Notes: generated by a model from the letters alone, not told the origin. Positions 34,859 through 44,031 are shown, counted from the stretch's first letter. The stretch is 64,000 nt of DNA from JAYPWI01 sp964629575 (GCA_964629575.1 CAZVUM010000015.1:10074-74073); one strand, 5' to 3'. Translations and numbers: made by a program.

Positions 34859-36268
34859 TCAGAAGGAGACCTGCTCGAGAACCTGCTGGACGCCATCGGC
34901 GTCATACTCGTAGATGTCGTAGGACGCGACACCCGGCTCACCCACATCGAGGAAGTCGAGCGGCCCGGAGGCGCCGTCGTAGTCGATGTCGGCACCGTCT
35001 GCGATGAGAGCGGCGCAGTCGGCGTAGGTGTTGCACTTCTCGCCGCCACGGGTGACGTCGGGAAGGATCGGCGCCCAATCAGCGGCATCGCCGCTGCCGG
35101 CCTGCAGAGCTGCGAGGCCGAAGATGATCGCGCAGTCGTAGCTGTGAGCGGCGAAGATCGCCGGGGTGTCCTCACCCGCAGCCTCACGGAAGGCGTCCGG
35201 GAAGAAGGCAGCGCCAGAAGCCGGAGCGGCGGAGGGCTGGGTGCCCTTGATGCCCGCTGCGATGCCCGGGTTGTCCTCGTCGATGAGAGCGCCGAGCTGC
35301 TCGGTTGCCATGCCGTCGGTGATGTAGATCTGGATATCGGCAGGACCGATGCCGGCGGCCACCATGTCGATCAGCACCTGCACGCCCTCCTCGAAGGCGA
35401 TCAGGACGATGGCGTCCGGGCCGCTTGCGACGACGTCGGCGACGACGTCATCGAAGGACTCTGCCTCGGGAGCGAACGGGGTGTCGTACACCACCGTGCC
35501 ACCGGCGGCTTCGAACGCAGGGGCGAACTCGGCGTTGAAGCCCGTGCCGTACTCGTCGGCGCGGGTCACGAGGGCCACATTGGCGAAGCCGTCGTCGAGC
35601 ACGACGTTGGCCAGCGTGGGGGCCTGCAGATCGTCCGACGGTGCGGTGCGGAAGTAGAAGCCGTCATCACCCGAGGTGCCGAGACCGGCAAGGGTGTTCG
35701 AGGGCGAGCACTGTCCGACCTGAGCGCCGGTGATCTTGTCGATGACCGACGAGCTGGTACCGGAGCTGGCCGCACCGACGATCGCCTGCACGCCGTCGGC
35801 GAGGTGGCTGTCGACGGTCGCGTTGGCGACGTCGGGATCGGTGGCGGAGTCGCCAGGCACCACGGTGATGTTGGCGCCTGCCGCGTTCATGTCGGCGACA
35901 GCGAGCTCGACAGCGGGGATCATGCCCGCGCCGAGGAAGGCCAGGGGCCCGGTCTCGGGCAGCAGGAGGCCCAGCTTGAGCTCCGGAGCCGAATGCTCTT
36001 CCATCATTTCGTCGTCGGCCATGTCGTCTTCAGCCATGGCGTCGTCGTCGGCCATGGCGTCATCATCAGCCATCGCGTCGTCGTCGGCCGTGGCGTCATC
36101 ATCAGCCATCGCGTCGTCGTCGGCCGTGGCGTCATCGTCGGCCGGGGCCACGGTGGCGTCGGCGCCCTCATCACCAGTGCTGGTGTCGTCGCTGTCACCA
36201 CATGCGGCAGCGATAAGTGCCAGACCGGCGAGGAGCGCGAGGACGCGCATCCATCGGGATTGCTTCAT
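34859..36268 (-). CDS. livK: Hydrophobic amino acid ABC transporter, substrate-binding lipoprotein
   Basis: The 469-residue protein starts with a lipoprotein signal (lipobox IAAAC, Cys23). An acidic low-complexity spacer (residues ~44-95, repeating ADDDAM/ADDDAT) then separates the lipid anchor from a periplasmic-binding type I domain: LKLGLLLPETGPLAFLGAGMIPAVELAVADMN, VQAIVGAASSGTSSSVIDKI and SYDCAIIFGLAALQAG near the end. ATG at 36268 has GGAGGG nine bases upstream. It is the first gene of livKHMGF. The ligand is not fixed by sequence; members bind leucine, branched amino acids, amides or small organic compounds. The divergent sarcosine oxidase operon suggests, but does not prove, a methylamine-related ligand. 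Confidence 0.93.
   Translation of the reverse strand: MKQSRWMRVLALLAGLALIAAACGDSDDTSTGDEGADATVAPADDDATADDDAMADDDATADDDAMADDDAMADDDAMAEDDMADDEMMEEHSAPELKLGLLLPETGPLAFLGAGMIPAVELAVADMNAAGANITVVPGDSATDPDVANATVDSHLADGVQAIVGAASSGTSSSVIDKITGAQVGQCSPSNTLAGLGTSGDDGFYFRTAPSDDLQAPTLANVVLDDGFANVALVTRADEYGTGFNAEFAPAFEAAGGTVVYDTPFAPEAESFDDVVADVVASGPDAIVLIAFEEGVQVLIDMVAAGIGPADIQIYITDGMATEQLGALIDEDNPGIAAGIKGTQPSAAPASGAAFFPDAFREAAGEDTPAIFAAHSYDCAIIFGLAALQAGSGDAADWAPILPDVTRGGEKCNTYADCAALIADGADIDYDGASGPLDFLDVGEPGVASYDIYEYDADGVQQVLEQVSF
35990..36140 (-). repeat. In-frame 18-bp codon repeats in livK (ADDDAM/T spacer)
   Basis: Near-identical 18-bp units encoding Ala-Asp-Asp-Asp-Ala-Met or -Thr recur about seven times. 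They give an acidic flexible tether between lipid anchor and binding domain. Unit number is likely to vary between strains by slippage. Confidence 0.8.
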
Positions 36269-36337
36269 CAGCTTTGAACCCTCCATCGAGATTGGGGAGA
36301 GGGACGACTTCCGTCGAGGCGACGGTCACTCGTCCCA

Positions 36338-36356
36338 GGGACCATTCGGTGGTCCC
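36338..36356. promoter_or_regulatory. Inverted repeat in the livK-soxB divergent region
   Basis: GGGACCA and TGGTCCC are separated by TTCGG, about 70 bp from both start codons (70 bp to livK ATG, 71 bp to soxB ATG). Its central position between divergent operons would suit an operator that controls both. A hairpin in the livK leader is the other reading. Confidence 0.4.
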
Positions 36357-36426
36357 ATCAGGGGTTGACGGAAAAGCATACGACCTGTGCAGGGCCTCGG
36401 CGACATCACCCCTACGCTCGCCGTCA

Positions 36427-37779
36427 ATGACACGCGATCGACATCTCCGTCGCTGGGGGTCGTCCCGTAGGCCATCTCGCCCGTCGCGGTACTCAGCAGC
36501 CGCGCTGGCCTGGAAGGGACTGAAGGGCGGGGAGTGGCCGCGTGCGTGGCGCGATCACGATCTCCGATCGTCCTACGACGTGGTCATCATCGGTGGCGGA
36601 GTGCACGGCCTGGCCTGCGCGTACTACCTGGTGGCCAATCACGGCATCACCAACGTCGCCGTCCTCGACAAGGCCTACATCGGCTCGGGCGGATCGGGAC
36701 GCAACACGGCGATCGTGCGATCCAACTACCTCACGCCTGAGGGCGTGGCTTTCTACGACCGATCGCTCGAGCTGTATGGCTCGATGGCCACCGATCTCAA
36801 CATCAATGTCATGTTCAGCGAGCGCGGCCACATGACTCTCGCCCACACCGACTCCGCGCTTCGCACGATGCATTGGCGAGCCGAGGTCAACAAGCTCCAG
36901 GGCATCGACAGCTCGGTCATCGACCCCCGGCAGGTCAAAGAGGAAGCGCCGAGCCTCGACGTGTCCGCGAACACCCGCTACCCGATCCTCGGCGCCCTCT
37001 ACCACCCGCCAGGCGGCATCATCCGCCACGACGCCGTCGTGTGGGGGTACGCCCGCTGCGCGGATCACCTCGGTGTTCACATCCACCAACAGACAGAGGT
37101 ATTGGACATCCTCGTCGAGGGAGGAGAGGGCACCGACAGCAGCGGCACAGGGCGAGGTGGCAAAGGACGAGGCGGCAAGGTGACAGGCGTCCGCACGTCC
37201 CGCGGCGACATCTCGGCCCCGATCGTCGTGAACTGCACCGCCGGCTGGGCGTCGATCATCGCCGACATGGCGGGCGTCAAGCTCCCGATCCACACTCGCC
37301 CGCTTCAGGCCGCGGTGACCGAACCGGTGAAGGTTTTCCTCCCCACTGTCGTCGTGTCCGGCTCGCTGCACGTGTACATCAGCCAGACCGATCGCGGTGA
37401 GCTCGTGTTCGGCGCGGCCGTCGACCCGTTCAACACCTACGACCTCCGCGGGTCCCTCGACTTCACCGAAGAACTCGCCGGGCATGTCCTCGAGCTGATG
37501 CCCGGATTGTCGCGGATGCGGCTTCTCCGTCAGTGGGCGGGGCTCTGCGACATGACACCCGACTACTCGCCGGTGATGGGCTTCACCCCGGTTGAGGGAT
37601 TCCTGTGCGACGTCGGGTGGGGAACCTACGGTTTCAAGGCGGGCCCGGTGTCCGGCGAGCAGATGGCCCAAGCGGTGGCTACCGGGCAGACACCCGAGCT
37701 GATCTCGGCCTTTGGTCTCGAGCGATTCGAAGCCGACGCGTTAGTGGGCGAAAAGGGTGCGGCGGCGGTGGGCCACTGA
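36427..37779 (+). CDS. soxB: Heterotetrameric sarcosine oxidase, beta subunit
   Basis: The 450-residue flavoprotein carries the sarcosine oxidation site. Visible: the FAD dinucleotide fold YDVVIIGGGVHGLACAYYL (residues 50-68), GSGGSGRNTAIVRSNYL, and RHDAVVWGYA near 205 with the His that holds covalent FMN in this family. WGTYGFKAGPVSGEQMA near 400 is the C-terminal FAD contact. It oxidises sarcosine with O2 while a bound THF takes up the one-carbon unit. A 23-residue glycine/Asp/Ser insert (GEGTDSSGTGRGGKGRGG) lies in a loop and looks recent. ATG at 36427 gives a longer N-terminus than the family; the true start could be nearer the FAD strand. The stop overlaps soxD by one base. Confidence 0.94.
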   Translation: MTRDRHLRRWGSSRRPSRPSRYSAAALAWKGLKGGEWPRAWRDHDLRSSYDVVIIGGGVHGLACAYYLVANHGITNVAVLDKAYIGSGGSGRNTAIVRSNYLTPEGVAFYDRSLELYGSMATDLNINVMFSERGHMTLAHTDSALRTMHWRAEVNKLQGIDSSVIDPRQVKEEAPSLDVSANTRYPILGALYHPPGGIIRHDAVVWGYARCADHLGVHIHQQTEVLDILVEGGEGTDSSGTGRGGKGRGGKVTGVRTSRGDISAPIVVNCTAGWASIIADMAGVKLPIHTRPLQAAVTEPVKVFLPTVVVSGSLHVYISQTDRGELVFGAAVDPFNTYDLRGSLDFTEELAGHVLELMPGLSRMRLLRQWAGLCDMTPDYSPVMGFTPVEGFLCDVGWGTYGFKAGPVSGEQMAQAVATGQTPELISAFGLERFEADALVGEKGAAAVGH

Positions 37780-38054
37780 TGCTGCTCGTCCCCTGTCCCA
37801 ACTGCGGCCCTCGCAACGCGTCGGACCTCCGGTATGTCGGCGAAGCCTCGACGCGCCCCGATCCCAACGCCACGTCCCGAGAGGAGTGGCGCGACTACCT
37901 CTACCTCGAGGACAACACCGCAGGGTGGCTGCGGGAGACCTGGTACTGCCGCACCGGGTGTCGGCGCTACTTCAGCACCGAGCGCAACACGCTGACCAAC
38001 ACGTTCCGAGACGAGCTGCTCCCCGGCCGTCGAACTGCGGACGGTTCGCCGTGA
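37779..38054 (+). CDS. soxD: Sarcosine oxidase, delta subunit
   Basis: The 91-residue protein has the delta-subunit zinc-ribbon: MLLVPCPNCGPRNASDLRY at the start and CRTGCRRYF further on. The conserved WRDYLYLEDNTAG and ETWYC-type segment is also seen. It is a structural subunit that binds zinc and helps assemble the alpha, beta, gamma, delta complex in the cytoplasm. The ATG overlaps the soxB stop (TGATG), and its stop overlaps the soxA GTG by four bases, so translation is coupled. Confidence 0.94.
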   Translation: MLLVPCPNCGPRNASDLRYVGEASTRPDPNATSREEWRDYLYLEDNTAGWLRETWYCRTGCRRYFSTERNTLTNTFRDELLPGRRTADGSP

Positions 38055-40903
38055 CTCGACGGCTGCCACCCCAGCCCCACGAGGTGATCGACCGATCGAG
38101 TCACGTCCGGTTCAGGTGGAACGGACGCCAACACAGCGGCTTCGCGGGAGACACGATCGCATCGGCGCTCGCCGCCGAAGGTGTCGCTGTCTTCAGCCGG
38201 TCGATGAAGTACCACCGGCCCCGCGGGATTCTCACCGCGGACTCGTGGGATCCCAACCTGATGCTGCAGGTCGGCGACGATCCCAACGTCCGCGCGGGCC
38301 ACCGCCTCGTCGAGGACGGCATGGAGGTCTCCGCGCAGAACGTGTGGCCGAGCCTCGAGTGCGACGTCAAGGCCATCAATGGGCGGTTCGCGCGCTTCCT
38401 CTCCGCCGGCTTCTACTACAAGACCTTCATCCGCCCGCAGCGGTTGTGGCCCCTGTACGAGAAGGTGTTGGCCCGATTCGCCCCCGGAGGGGTCGTCGAT
38501 CTCGACACGCCGCACGGCTATCACGACAAGCGGTACACCCATCCCGATGTCGTCGTGGCCGGCGGCGGACCGGCGGGAATGTCAGCCGCTCTCGCGGCAG
38601 CCGAGGTGGGCGCGACTGTTCTCCTCGTCGAGCACGAGCACCAACTCGGAGGACACCTTCGCTGGGGTGGTCCCGACGAGCAGGCACTCCTCGCCGAGCT
38701 GCGCAGCCGGGTCGAAGCGTCGGACATCGAGGTTCTCACCGACTCGACCGTCACAGGGCGGTACGAGGACAACTGGTTGGGCATCGTCCAGCGCAGCCAT
38801 CCGGTCGCTGTCGAGCGGCTGATCAAGGCGCGCGCGAAGAGCCTCGTCGTCGCGCCCGGCCTCATCGAGAGGCCCTATGTGTTCGAGGGAAACGACACTC
38901 CTGGGGTGATGCTGTCCGGAGCGGTTCGACGGCTCATCAATCTTCACGCCGTCGCACCGGGAACGACGGCTGTCGTGTTTGCCGCCAACGACTCGGGCGA
39001 CGCGGCTGCGCGCGACCTCGAAGGCGTCGGCATCGAGGTCGCCGATGTGATCGACGCCCGCGGCGGAGGCCAGCTCGTTCGGGCGCGAGGCAAGAAGCGG
39101 CTCCAGCAGGTCGAGACCGGTGGCGGCATAGCGATCGATGCCGACCTTCTCGTGACGGCCGTGGGGTGGACCGCGCCGACCTCTCTTCTCAACATGGCCG
39201 GCGACCGTCCCGTCTACGACCCAACGGCCGCACGGTTCTTCAGTTCACGCCTTCCCGACAACGTCCTCGCGACGGGCGGCATCGCCGGGGACGGAAGCCT
39301 CGACGAGATGTGCGGGCACGGCGAGGCCACCGGACGACTGGCGGCTGCCCGAGCCCTGTCTGTTCGACATGCGCTGCAGGCGTCGACCGCACGGGCGCGG
39401 GAGGTCGGCGAGGCACCGGCCTTCCCCGCCGATGACCGAGCTCCGTTGCAAAGGAACGAGCATCCAGCTCTGTTCCGCTCGTCCACGCACGGCATCGTCG
39501 ACTTCTCCGAGGACGTCAGCTCGAAGGATCTGCTGTCCGCAGCGAAGGAGGGCTACGACTCCGTCGAGCTTCTCAAGCGCTACACCACTGCGACAATGGG
39601 TCCTGCGCAGGGCAAGCTCGAGACGGTCAACACGGTGGCGGTGCTCGCCGAACACCGAGACCAATCCATCGAAGAGGTCGGTACGACCACGTGGCGACCG
39701 CCCTACACCCCGATCACCCTGGGTGCGCTGGCCGGGCGGGTCTTCGAACCGACGCGGGTGTCGTCGATCCATCCATGGCACGAAGCGAACGGCATGGCGC
39801 CGATCCTCGCCGGGCAGTGGATTCGTCCCGACCACTACGGCAACCCCCCGCAGGAAGTCCGCAACGTCCGGGAGAACGTCGGCATCATCGACGTCACGCC
39901 CCTCGGGAAGCTCGACCTTCGTGGGCCCGACGTTCCGCAACTCCTCAACCTGCTCTACACCAACAAGTGGTCCAAGCTGCCGATCGGTTCGGTGCGCTAC
40001 GGGATGATGTGCGCCGAGGACGGCGTCGTGATGGACGACGGCGTGACGGGACGGCTCGGCGAAGACCACTACCTCATGACCACCACGTCGTCCGGCGCCG
40101 CATCCGTGTGGGAGTGGATCGAGAACTGGCTGCAGACCGAGCGGCCACAGTGGCGGGTGCACGTCACGCCGGTGACCACCGCATACACCTCGATCAACGT
40201 CGCCGGGCCACGGAGTCGGGAGCTCGTCGGGCGGGTGTGCGGCGACGTCGACCTCGACCCGGACGCGTTTGGGTACATGCGCGTCCGCGCCGGCACCGTG
40301 GCAGGGGTGGCCGACTGCGTCATGTGGCGGATCGGCTTCACAGGTGAGCTCTCCTACGAACTGCACGTGCCCGCCGGCCATGGACTGCACGTGTGGGAGG
40401 CACTCCTCGAGGCGGGCTCCGACCTCGGCGTCGTGCCCTTCGGTCTCGAGGCGCAGCGGATCATGCGCCTCGAGAAGGGCCATTTCATCGTCGGGCAGGA
40501 CACCGACGGACTCACCAAGGCACCGACAGTCGGGATGGACTCGCTCATCAAGCTCGACAAGGACGATTTCACCGGGAAGCCCGAACTGGCGTGGTCGATG
40601 CACCCCGCCGTGCGGGTGGGGCTTCCCGCTCTGGTCGCGCTTCAACCGGTAGACGGTTCGATCGTTCCCGAGGAGGCCGCCCAGATCGTGACGCCCGATG
40701 GAAACGAGATCCTCGGACGCATCACGTCGTCGAGGATGTCGCCGACGCTGGGGCGGTCGGTCTGCCTAGGCCAGGTGAATCCCGATCTCGCGGCCCCCGG
40801 AACAGTCGTGACAGTCCTTCTCCTCGACGGTCGACGGATCGAAGCGACCGTGATGGAACACCACGCACACGTCGACCCCGAGGGGGAACGCCTCCGTGGC
40901 TGA
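38051..40903 (+). CDS. soxA: Sarcosine oxidase, alpha subunit
   Basis: The 950-residue subunit has an N-terminal 2Fe-2S ferredoxin-like domain without the cluster Cys (FRWNGRQHSGFAGDTIASAL, residues 20-40), then a pyridine-nucleotide domain with PDVVVAGGGPAGMSAALAAAE near 170 and a C-terminal aminomethyltransferase (GcvT-like) domain where THF binds (from ~610; WIRPDHYG ... GVIDVTPLGKLDLRG-type region and GFTGELSYELHVP near 760). It transfers the methyl-derived one-carbon unit to THF, giving 5,10-methylene-THF. GTG at 38051 overlaps the soxD stop. Length matches the family (about 960). Confidence 0.94.
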   Translation: MTRRLPPQPHEVIDRSSHVRFRWNGRQHSGFAGDTIASALAAEGVAVFSRSMKYHRPRGILTADSWDPNLMLQVGDDPNVRAGHRLVEDGMEVSAQNVWPSLECDVKAINGRFARFLSAGFYYKTFIRPQRLWPLYEKVLARFAPGGVVDLDTPHGYHDKRYTHPDVVVAGGGPAGMSAALAAAEVGATVLLVEHEHQLGGHLRWGGPDEQALLAELRSRVEASDIEVLTDSTVTGRYEDNWLGIVQRSHPVAVERLIKARAKSLVVAPGLIERPYVFEGNDTPGVMLSGAVRRLINLHAVAPGTTAVVFAANDSGDAAARDLEGVGIEVADVIDARGGGQLVRARGKKRLQQVETGGGIAIDADLLVTAVGWTAPTSLLNMAGDRPVYDPTAARFFSSRLPDNVLATGGIAGDGSLDEMCGHGEATGRLAAARALSVRHALQASTARAREVGEAPAFPADDRAPLQRNEHPALFRSSTHGIVDFSEDVSSKDLLSAAKEGYDSVELLKRYTTATMGPAQGKLETVNTVAVLAEHRDQSIEEVGTTTWRPPYTPITLGALAGRVFEPTRVSSIHPWHEANGMAPILAGQWIRPDHYGNPPQEVRNVRENVGIIDVTPLGKLDLRGPDVPQLLNLLYTNKWSKLPIGSVRYGMMCAEDGVVMDDGVTGRLGEDHYLMTTTSSGAASVWEWIENWLQTERPQWRVHVTPVTTAYTSINVAGPRSRELVGRVCGDVDLDPDAFGYMRVRAGTVAGVADCVMWRIGFTGELSYELHVPAGHGLHVWEALLEAGSDLGVVPFGLEAQRIMRLEKGHFIVGQDTDGLTKAPTVGMDSLIKLDKDDFTGKPELAWSMHPAVRVGLPALVALQPVDGSIVPEEAAQIVTPDGNEILGRITSSRMSPTLGRSVCLGQVNPDLAAPGTVVTVLLLDGRRIEATVMEHHAHVDPEGERLRG

Positions 40904-41459
40904 TCAACCGAACGTCGGCTTCGAGAGCCCCGTCGTCCGGCCGGGCGAGCCACTCGGCGGCGAGCTCGCCCTCATCGACGAATCCGCGGCGACCAAGGTG
41001 TCGATACGCGCATCGGACGACTCCGCGGTGGCGGCCGAGCTCGAGGTGCCATTCGCCCACTCGCTCGAACGCAACGGTGTCCTCGTTGTGGGCATGCGAC
41101 CCGAGGAGTGGTTGCTCCTGGGCGACACCGAGCCCGTACGGGCGGTGGCTGCCGGAGTCGATCCCGGGTCGGACGGCCTCGTCACGGTGATCGACATCAC
41201 GCACGGCCGGGCGATGTTCCGCCTGAGCGGTGACGAGTCACCGGCCGCGCTGGAGAAGGTGTGCTCGATCGACTTCGGCGATCACATGACCCCCGACGGT
41301 GCAGCTGTCGGCGCCAGCGTGGCCAAGGTCGCGTGCGACCTCGTTCGCAACGACCGCGGCGAGGAACGCAGCTACCTCATCATGTGCGACCGAAGCTTGG
41401 GCCAGTACCTCTGGGACGCCCTGCGCGACGCCTGCAAGGAGTTCACGCCCCAAGACTGA
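40896..41459 (+). CDS. soxG: Sarcosine oxidase, gamma subunit
   Basis: The 187-residue protein fits the gamma-subunit family: a central VTVIDITHGRAMFRLSGDESPAALEKVCSIDF block and a final EERSYLIMCDRSLGQYLWDALRDACKEF helix. GTG at 40896 overlaps the soxA end by eight bases. It is the last gene of soxBDAG and packs against the GcvT-like part of the alpha subunit. No serine hydroxymethyltransferase, formyl-THF deformylase or FolD gene follows, unlike in many sox operons. Confidence 0.92.
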   Translation: MADQPNVGFESPVVRPGEPLGGELALIDESAATKVSIRASDDSAVAAELEVPFAHSLERNGVLVVGMRPEEWLLLGDTEPVRAVAAGVDPGSDGLVTVIDITHGRAMFRLSGDESPAALEKVCSIDFGDHMTPDGAAVGASVAKVACDLVRNDRGEERSYLIMCDRSLGQYLWDALRDACKEFTPQD

Positions 41460-41482
41460 TGTGTGTCGGTCGCGAATTCTCG

Positions 41483-41569
41483 AAATTGAGGTTGGTTGTG
41501 TACCGATTCGGTACACCCTCCGCCTCAATTTGGGGAACTGGTACACCGTGCGCCTCAATTTGGGGGACC
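41483..41569. repeat. Hairpin plus 30-bp tandem repeat after soxG
   Basis: The outer stem AAATTGAGG/CCTCAATTT encloses a second stem TGTACC/GGTACA with loop GATTC (41483-41531). The right side is the first of two 30-bp tandem units (41510-41539 and 41540-41569) that agree in 26 of 30 positions and share GGTACACC and CGCCTCAATTTGGGG. It lies between convergent genes and may terminate soxG; the tandem part looks like a dispersed repeat. Confidence 0.65.
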
Positions 41570-42358
41570 TCACGACCCGTCGAGAATGGGATTGGCGAGG
41601 GCGGTAGTGGTGCTGGTGGCGAAGGGGCCGTCGAGGTCGTACAGGGTGCAGGCCCCTACAGCGATGCCGTCCGAGGCCAGATGGGTCGCTGCTTCGAGGC
41701 CCACCCAGTCCGATGTCGGGTAGCGAGCCATCGCCAGGGTGTAGTCGCCATTGATGTACCCCACGCCGACATCGCCCGCGTTGGCAAGGGGACTGGCGAG
41801 ATCCGAGCTCAGGGCAGCCCGCACGAAGGGCGTGATGTCCTCGTCCTCGACGAGCCGACCCGTCTCGTTTGTCCACACGCGCGCCCGATCGGAACTTTCG
41901 AAGCCTCCCTCGTGCATCCGGATCTCCCACAGCGATTCGACCTCGACGAGGTCGTCCGCGCGGGGTGGCGGAGGCGGGAGCGTCGACGGGTGCGGTGACT
42001 CCCACGTCGCCGCCGCCCAGATCGTCCCGGGAGGTGGCTCTCCCTCGGCGAGGACGACCGCGCGCGCGGACGCGACATCGTGCTCGCCGACTGTCACGAC
42101 AGCATCGGCCACGGTGATTCGGCGACCGCGTCGCACGATCGCCGTCGAGACGTGGATCTCCTCGAACCCGGCCGGACGGAACAGATCCACGGTCAGCCGC
42201 GCCACCCGCGTCCCCGGATCGACGAACTCGGTTTCGAGCGCCCGGGCGGCAAGCCCGCCGAGGAGTCGGCCATGCAGCATGTCCGGCGACCACGGTCCTG
42301 CGGCGATGTCACGGGCCTCGAACGACTCGCCGGCGCGGAGGAAATAGCTCTCGGTCAC
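41570..42358 (-). CDS. Acyl-CoA thioesterase-like (double hot-dog) protein
   Basis: The 262-residue protein looks like a TesB-type double hot-dog thioesterase. The N-terminal half has SPDMLHGRLLGGLAARALE, with the His-Gly helix of the first hot-dog, and RVARLTVDLFRPAGFEEI followed by VVRRGRRITVADAVVTVGEHDVASA. The second half has VGVGYINGDYTLAMARYPTSDW and VGLEAATHLASDGIAVGACTLYDLDG with the Asp of the family near the end. It would hydrolyse acyl-CoA esters. GTG at 42358 is chosen; no strong ribosome site was found. Convergent with soxG. Confidence 0.8.
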   Translation of the reverse strand: MTESYFLRAGESFEARDIAAGPWSPDMLHGRLLGGLAARALETEFVDPGTRVARLTVDLFRPAGFEEIHVSTAIVRRGRRITVADAVVTVGEHDVASARAVVLAEGEPPPGTIWAAATWESPHPSTLPPPPPRADDLVEVESLWEIRMHEGGFESSDRARVWTNETGRLVEDEDITPFVRAALSSDLASPLANAGDVGVGYINGDYTLAMARYPTSDWVGLEAATHLASDGIAVGACTLYDLDGPFATSTTTALANPILDGS

Positions 42359-42436
42359 GGCCGACTTTGTAGCGCGTCCGAATCGGCCGAACCCTGCGAG
42401 CTGGCGCCCAAGTAGCCTCCGCCCCGAGGGGGAAAC

Positions 42437-42631
42437 ATGGCTGACGACGACTACGACGACGCGAAACGGCTGCTCGCAGCGGCCCGAATCGAGGCGCCGG
42501 ACAGTGATCTGGCTTCCCTCGCGAGGGTGCTGGGAGTCGCCAGGCGTCGCGTGGAGCGCATGTACGAGGTGGAGACCGGGGACGAGGTTCCCGCCGCCGT
42601 GTTCCGGGCCGATCAGGGGGCGGGCGCATGA
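42437..42631 (+). CDS. Small acidic/basic protein upstream of amidase
   Basis: The 64-residue product starts MADDDYDDAKRLLAAARIEA and has a helix-turn-helix-like middle (SLARVLGVARRRVERMYEVE). GAGGGGG lies seven bases before the ATG, and the frame ends in an ATGA overlap with the amidase. Short proteins like this, rich in Asp at the start and located before an amidase gene, resemble accessory proteins or AtzG-type subunits that pair with amidases. It is therefore likely a subunit or chaperone of that amidase, which is inference. Confidence 0.7.
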   Translation: MADDDYDDAKRLLAAARIEAPDSDLASLARVLGVARRRVERMYEVETGDEVPAAVFRADQGAGA

Positions 42632-44031
42632 CCGGGTGGACCATCGAGACAGCAGGGGCAGCGCTACGCGCTGGCGAGACGTCGAGCGAACAACTGACCT
42701 CCGATGCCCTCGCGGCAGCCGATCGGCTCGACGAGCAGCTCGGCACCTATCTCCTCCGCTTCGACGAGCAGGCTCTCGCCGCAGCGCGAGGGGCCGACTC
42801 CGAGCTCGCCGCTGGAACCGACCGCGGGCCGCTGCACGGCATCCCGTTCGGGATCAAGGACATCATCGCCACCGACGAGGGGCCCACAACTGCACAGTCC
42901 CTGGTGCAGGACCCCGCCTGGGGTGAACAGGGTGATGGCCCGCTGATGACCCGCCTGCGCGACGCCGGAGTCGTGGTCACCGGCAAGACCACCACGATGG
43001 AGTACGCGATCGGGCGCCCCGACTTCGACAAGCCCTTCCCAATCCCGCGCAACCCCTGGAACCCGGAGCGATGGACCGGCGGGTCGAGCTCCGGAACGGC
43101 CAACGGTGTCGCGAGCGGACAGTTTCTGGGCGGTTTGGGCACCGACACCGGCGGCAGCGTTCGGCTCCCGGCGGCGTATTGCGGGATCAGCGGGCACAAG
43201 CAGACGTTCGGGCTCGTTCCCAAGAGCGGTTGTGTGCCCCTCGGCATGAGCTACGACCACATCGGTCCCATGGCGCGCTCGGTGTGGGACTGCGCGGCGA
43301 TGCTCACCGTGATGGCCGGCGCCGATCCCAGTGACCGCACCACGGTCGACCGTCCTGCGGTCGACTATGTGGCCCGCCTCGACTCGGCGCCGGAGGCGCT
43401 GCGCATCGGCGTCGTGTCCAACCAGTCCATCGCCGACTCGGCTTCGGAGGCGATGCTGGCCGTGTTCGACGACGCAGTCGCCGGTCTCGCAACGGACGGC
43501 GGGGAGGCCGTGCCCTTCGAGGTCCCGCACTACGACCGCTTGGCGGAGGGAACGTTCCTGGCGCTGCAGGCCGAGGCGTTCGCGTGGCATCGCAAGCAGC
43601 TGCAGGAACGCTGGCTCGACTACGGCCGGCCGACCCGCCTCACCATCGTGCAGGGCGCGCTCATCTCCGCCGGCGACCTCGTACAGGTCGAACGGGTCCG
43701 CCAGATCGCCCGCACTGCGACGCTGGCCGCGATGGATGCGGCCGGGGTCGACGTACTCGTGAGCCCGACCACCGGCTACGCGGCGACCCCGTTCAGTGGA
43801 GCGGACCCCAAGGCCGTCTCGATGGCAGCGATCCACACGCCGGCATGGAATGCGACTGGCTTTCCTGCGCTGTCGGTCCCGATGGGCTTCGATGAGGATG
43901 GTCTGCCCTGCGGACTACAGATCATCGGCCGGCCCTTCGCCGACGATCTCGTGCTCTCGGTCGGACATCGCTACCAGCAGCTCACCGACTGGCATCTGAG
44001 GGTGCCACCGCTCCACGCGACAACGGGGTGA
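42628..44031 (+). CDS. Amidase signature family hydrolase
   Basis: The 467-residue enzyme shows the amidase triad: Lys in GIPFGIKDII (near residue 77), the cis-Ser of GGSSSGTANGV near 153 and the nucleophile in TDTGGSVRLPAAYCGI near 176. The family hydrolyses amides to acid and ammonia in the cytoplasm. GatA-like branching is excluded by context, since no gatB or gatC is near. It is coupled by ATGA with the small upstream gene and by GTGA with the MFS transporter that follows, so all three make an operon. Substrate unknown; aryl or aliphatic amides, biuret-like compounds and carbamates are all possible. Confidence 0.9.
   Translation: MTGWTIETAGAALRAGETSSEQLTSDALAAADRLDEQLGTYLLRFDEQALAAARGADSELAAGTDRGPLHGIPFGIKDIIATDEGPTTAQSLVQDPAWGEQGDGPLMTRLRDAGVVVTGKTTTMEYAIGRPDFDKPFPIPRNPWNPERWTGGSSSGTANGVASGQFLGGLGTDTGGSVRLPAAYCGISGHKQTFGLVPKSGCVPLGMSYDHIGPMARSVWDCAAMLTVMAGADPSDRTTVDRPAVDYVARLDSAPEALRIGVVSNQSIADSASEAMLAVFDDAVAGLATDGGEAVPFEVPHYDRLAEGTFLALQAEAFAWHRKQLQERWLDYGRPTRLTIVQGALISAGDLVQVERVRQIARTATLAAMDAAGVDVLVSPTTGYAATPFSGADPKAVSMAAIHTPAWNATGFPALSVPMGFDEDGLPCGLQIIGRPFADDLVLSVGHRYQQLTDWHLRVPPLHATTG

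Noticed and set aside
34445..36277. 610-residue plus-strand frame opposite livK and livH
   Set aside because: Antisense to clear ABC transporter genes, with only low-complexity 'VVVGHG' repeats from the acidic repeat of LivK.
36269..36426. Glycine riboswitch in the livK-soxB intergenic region
   Set aside because: I looked for the typical glycine aptamer words on both strands and saw only one small inverted repeat, which is not enough.
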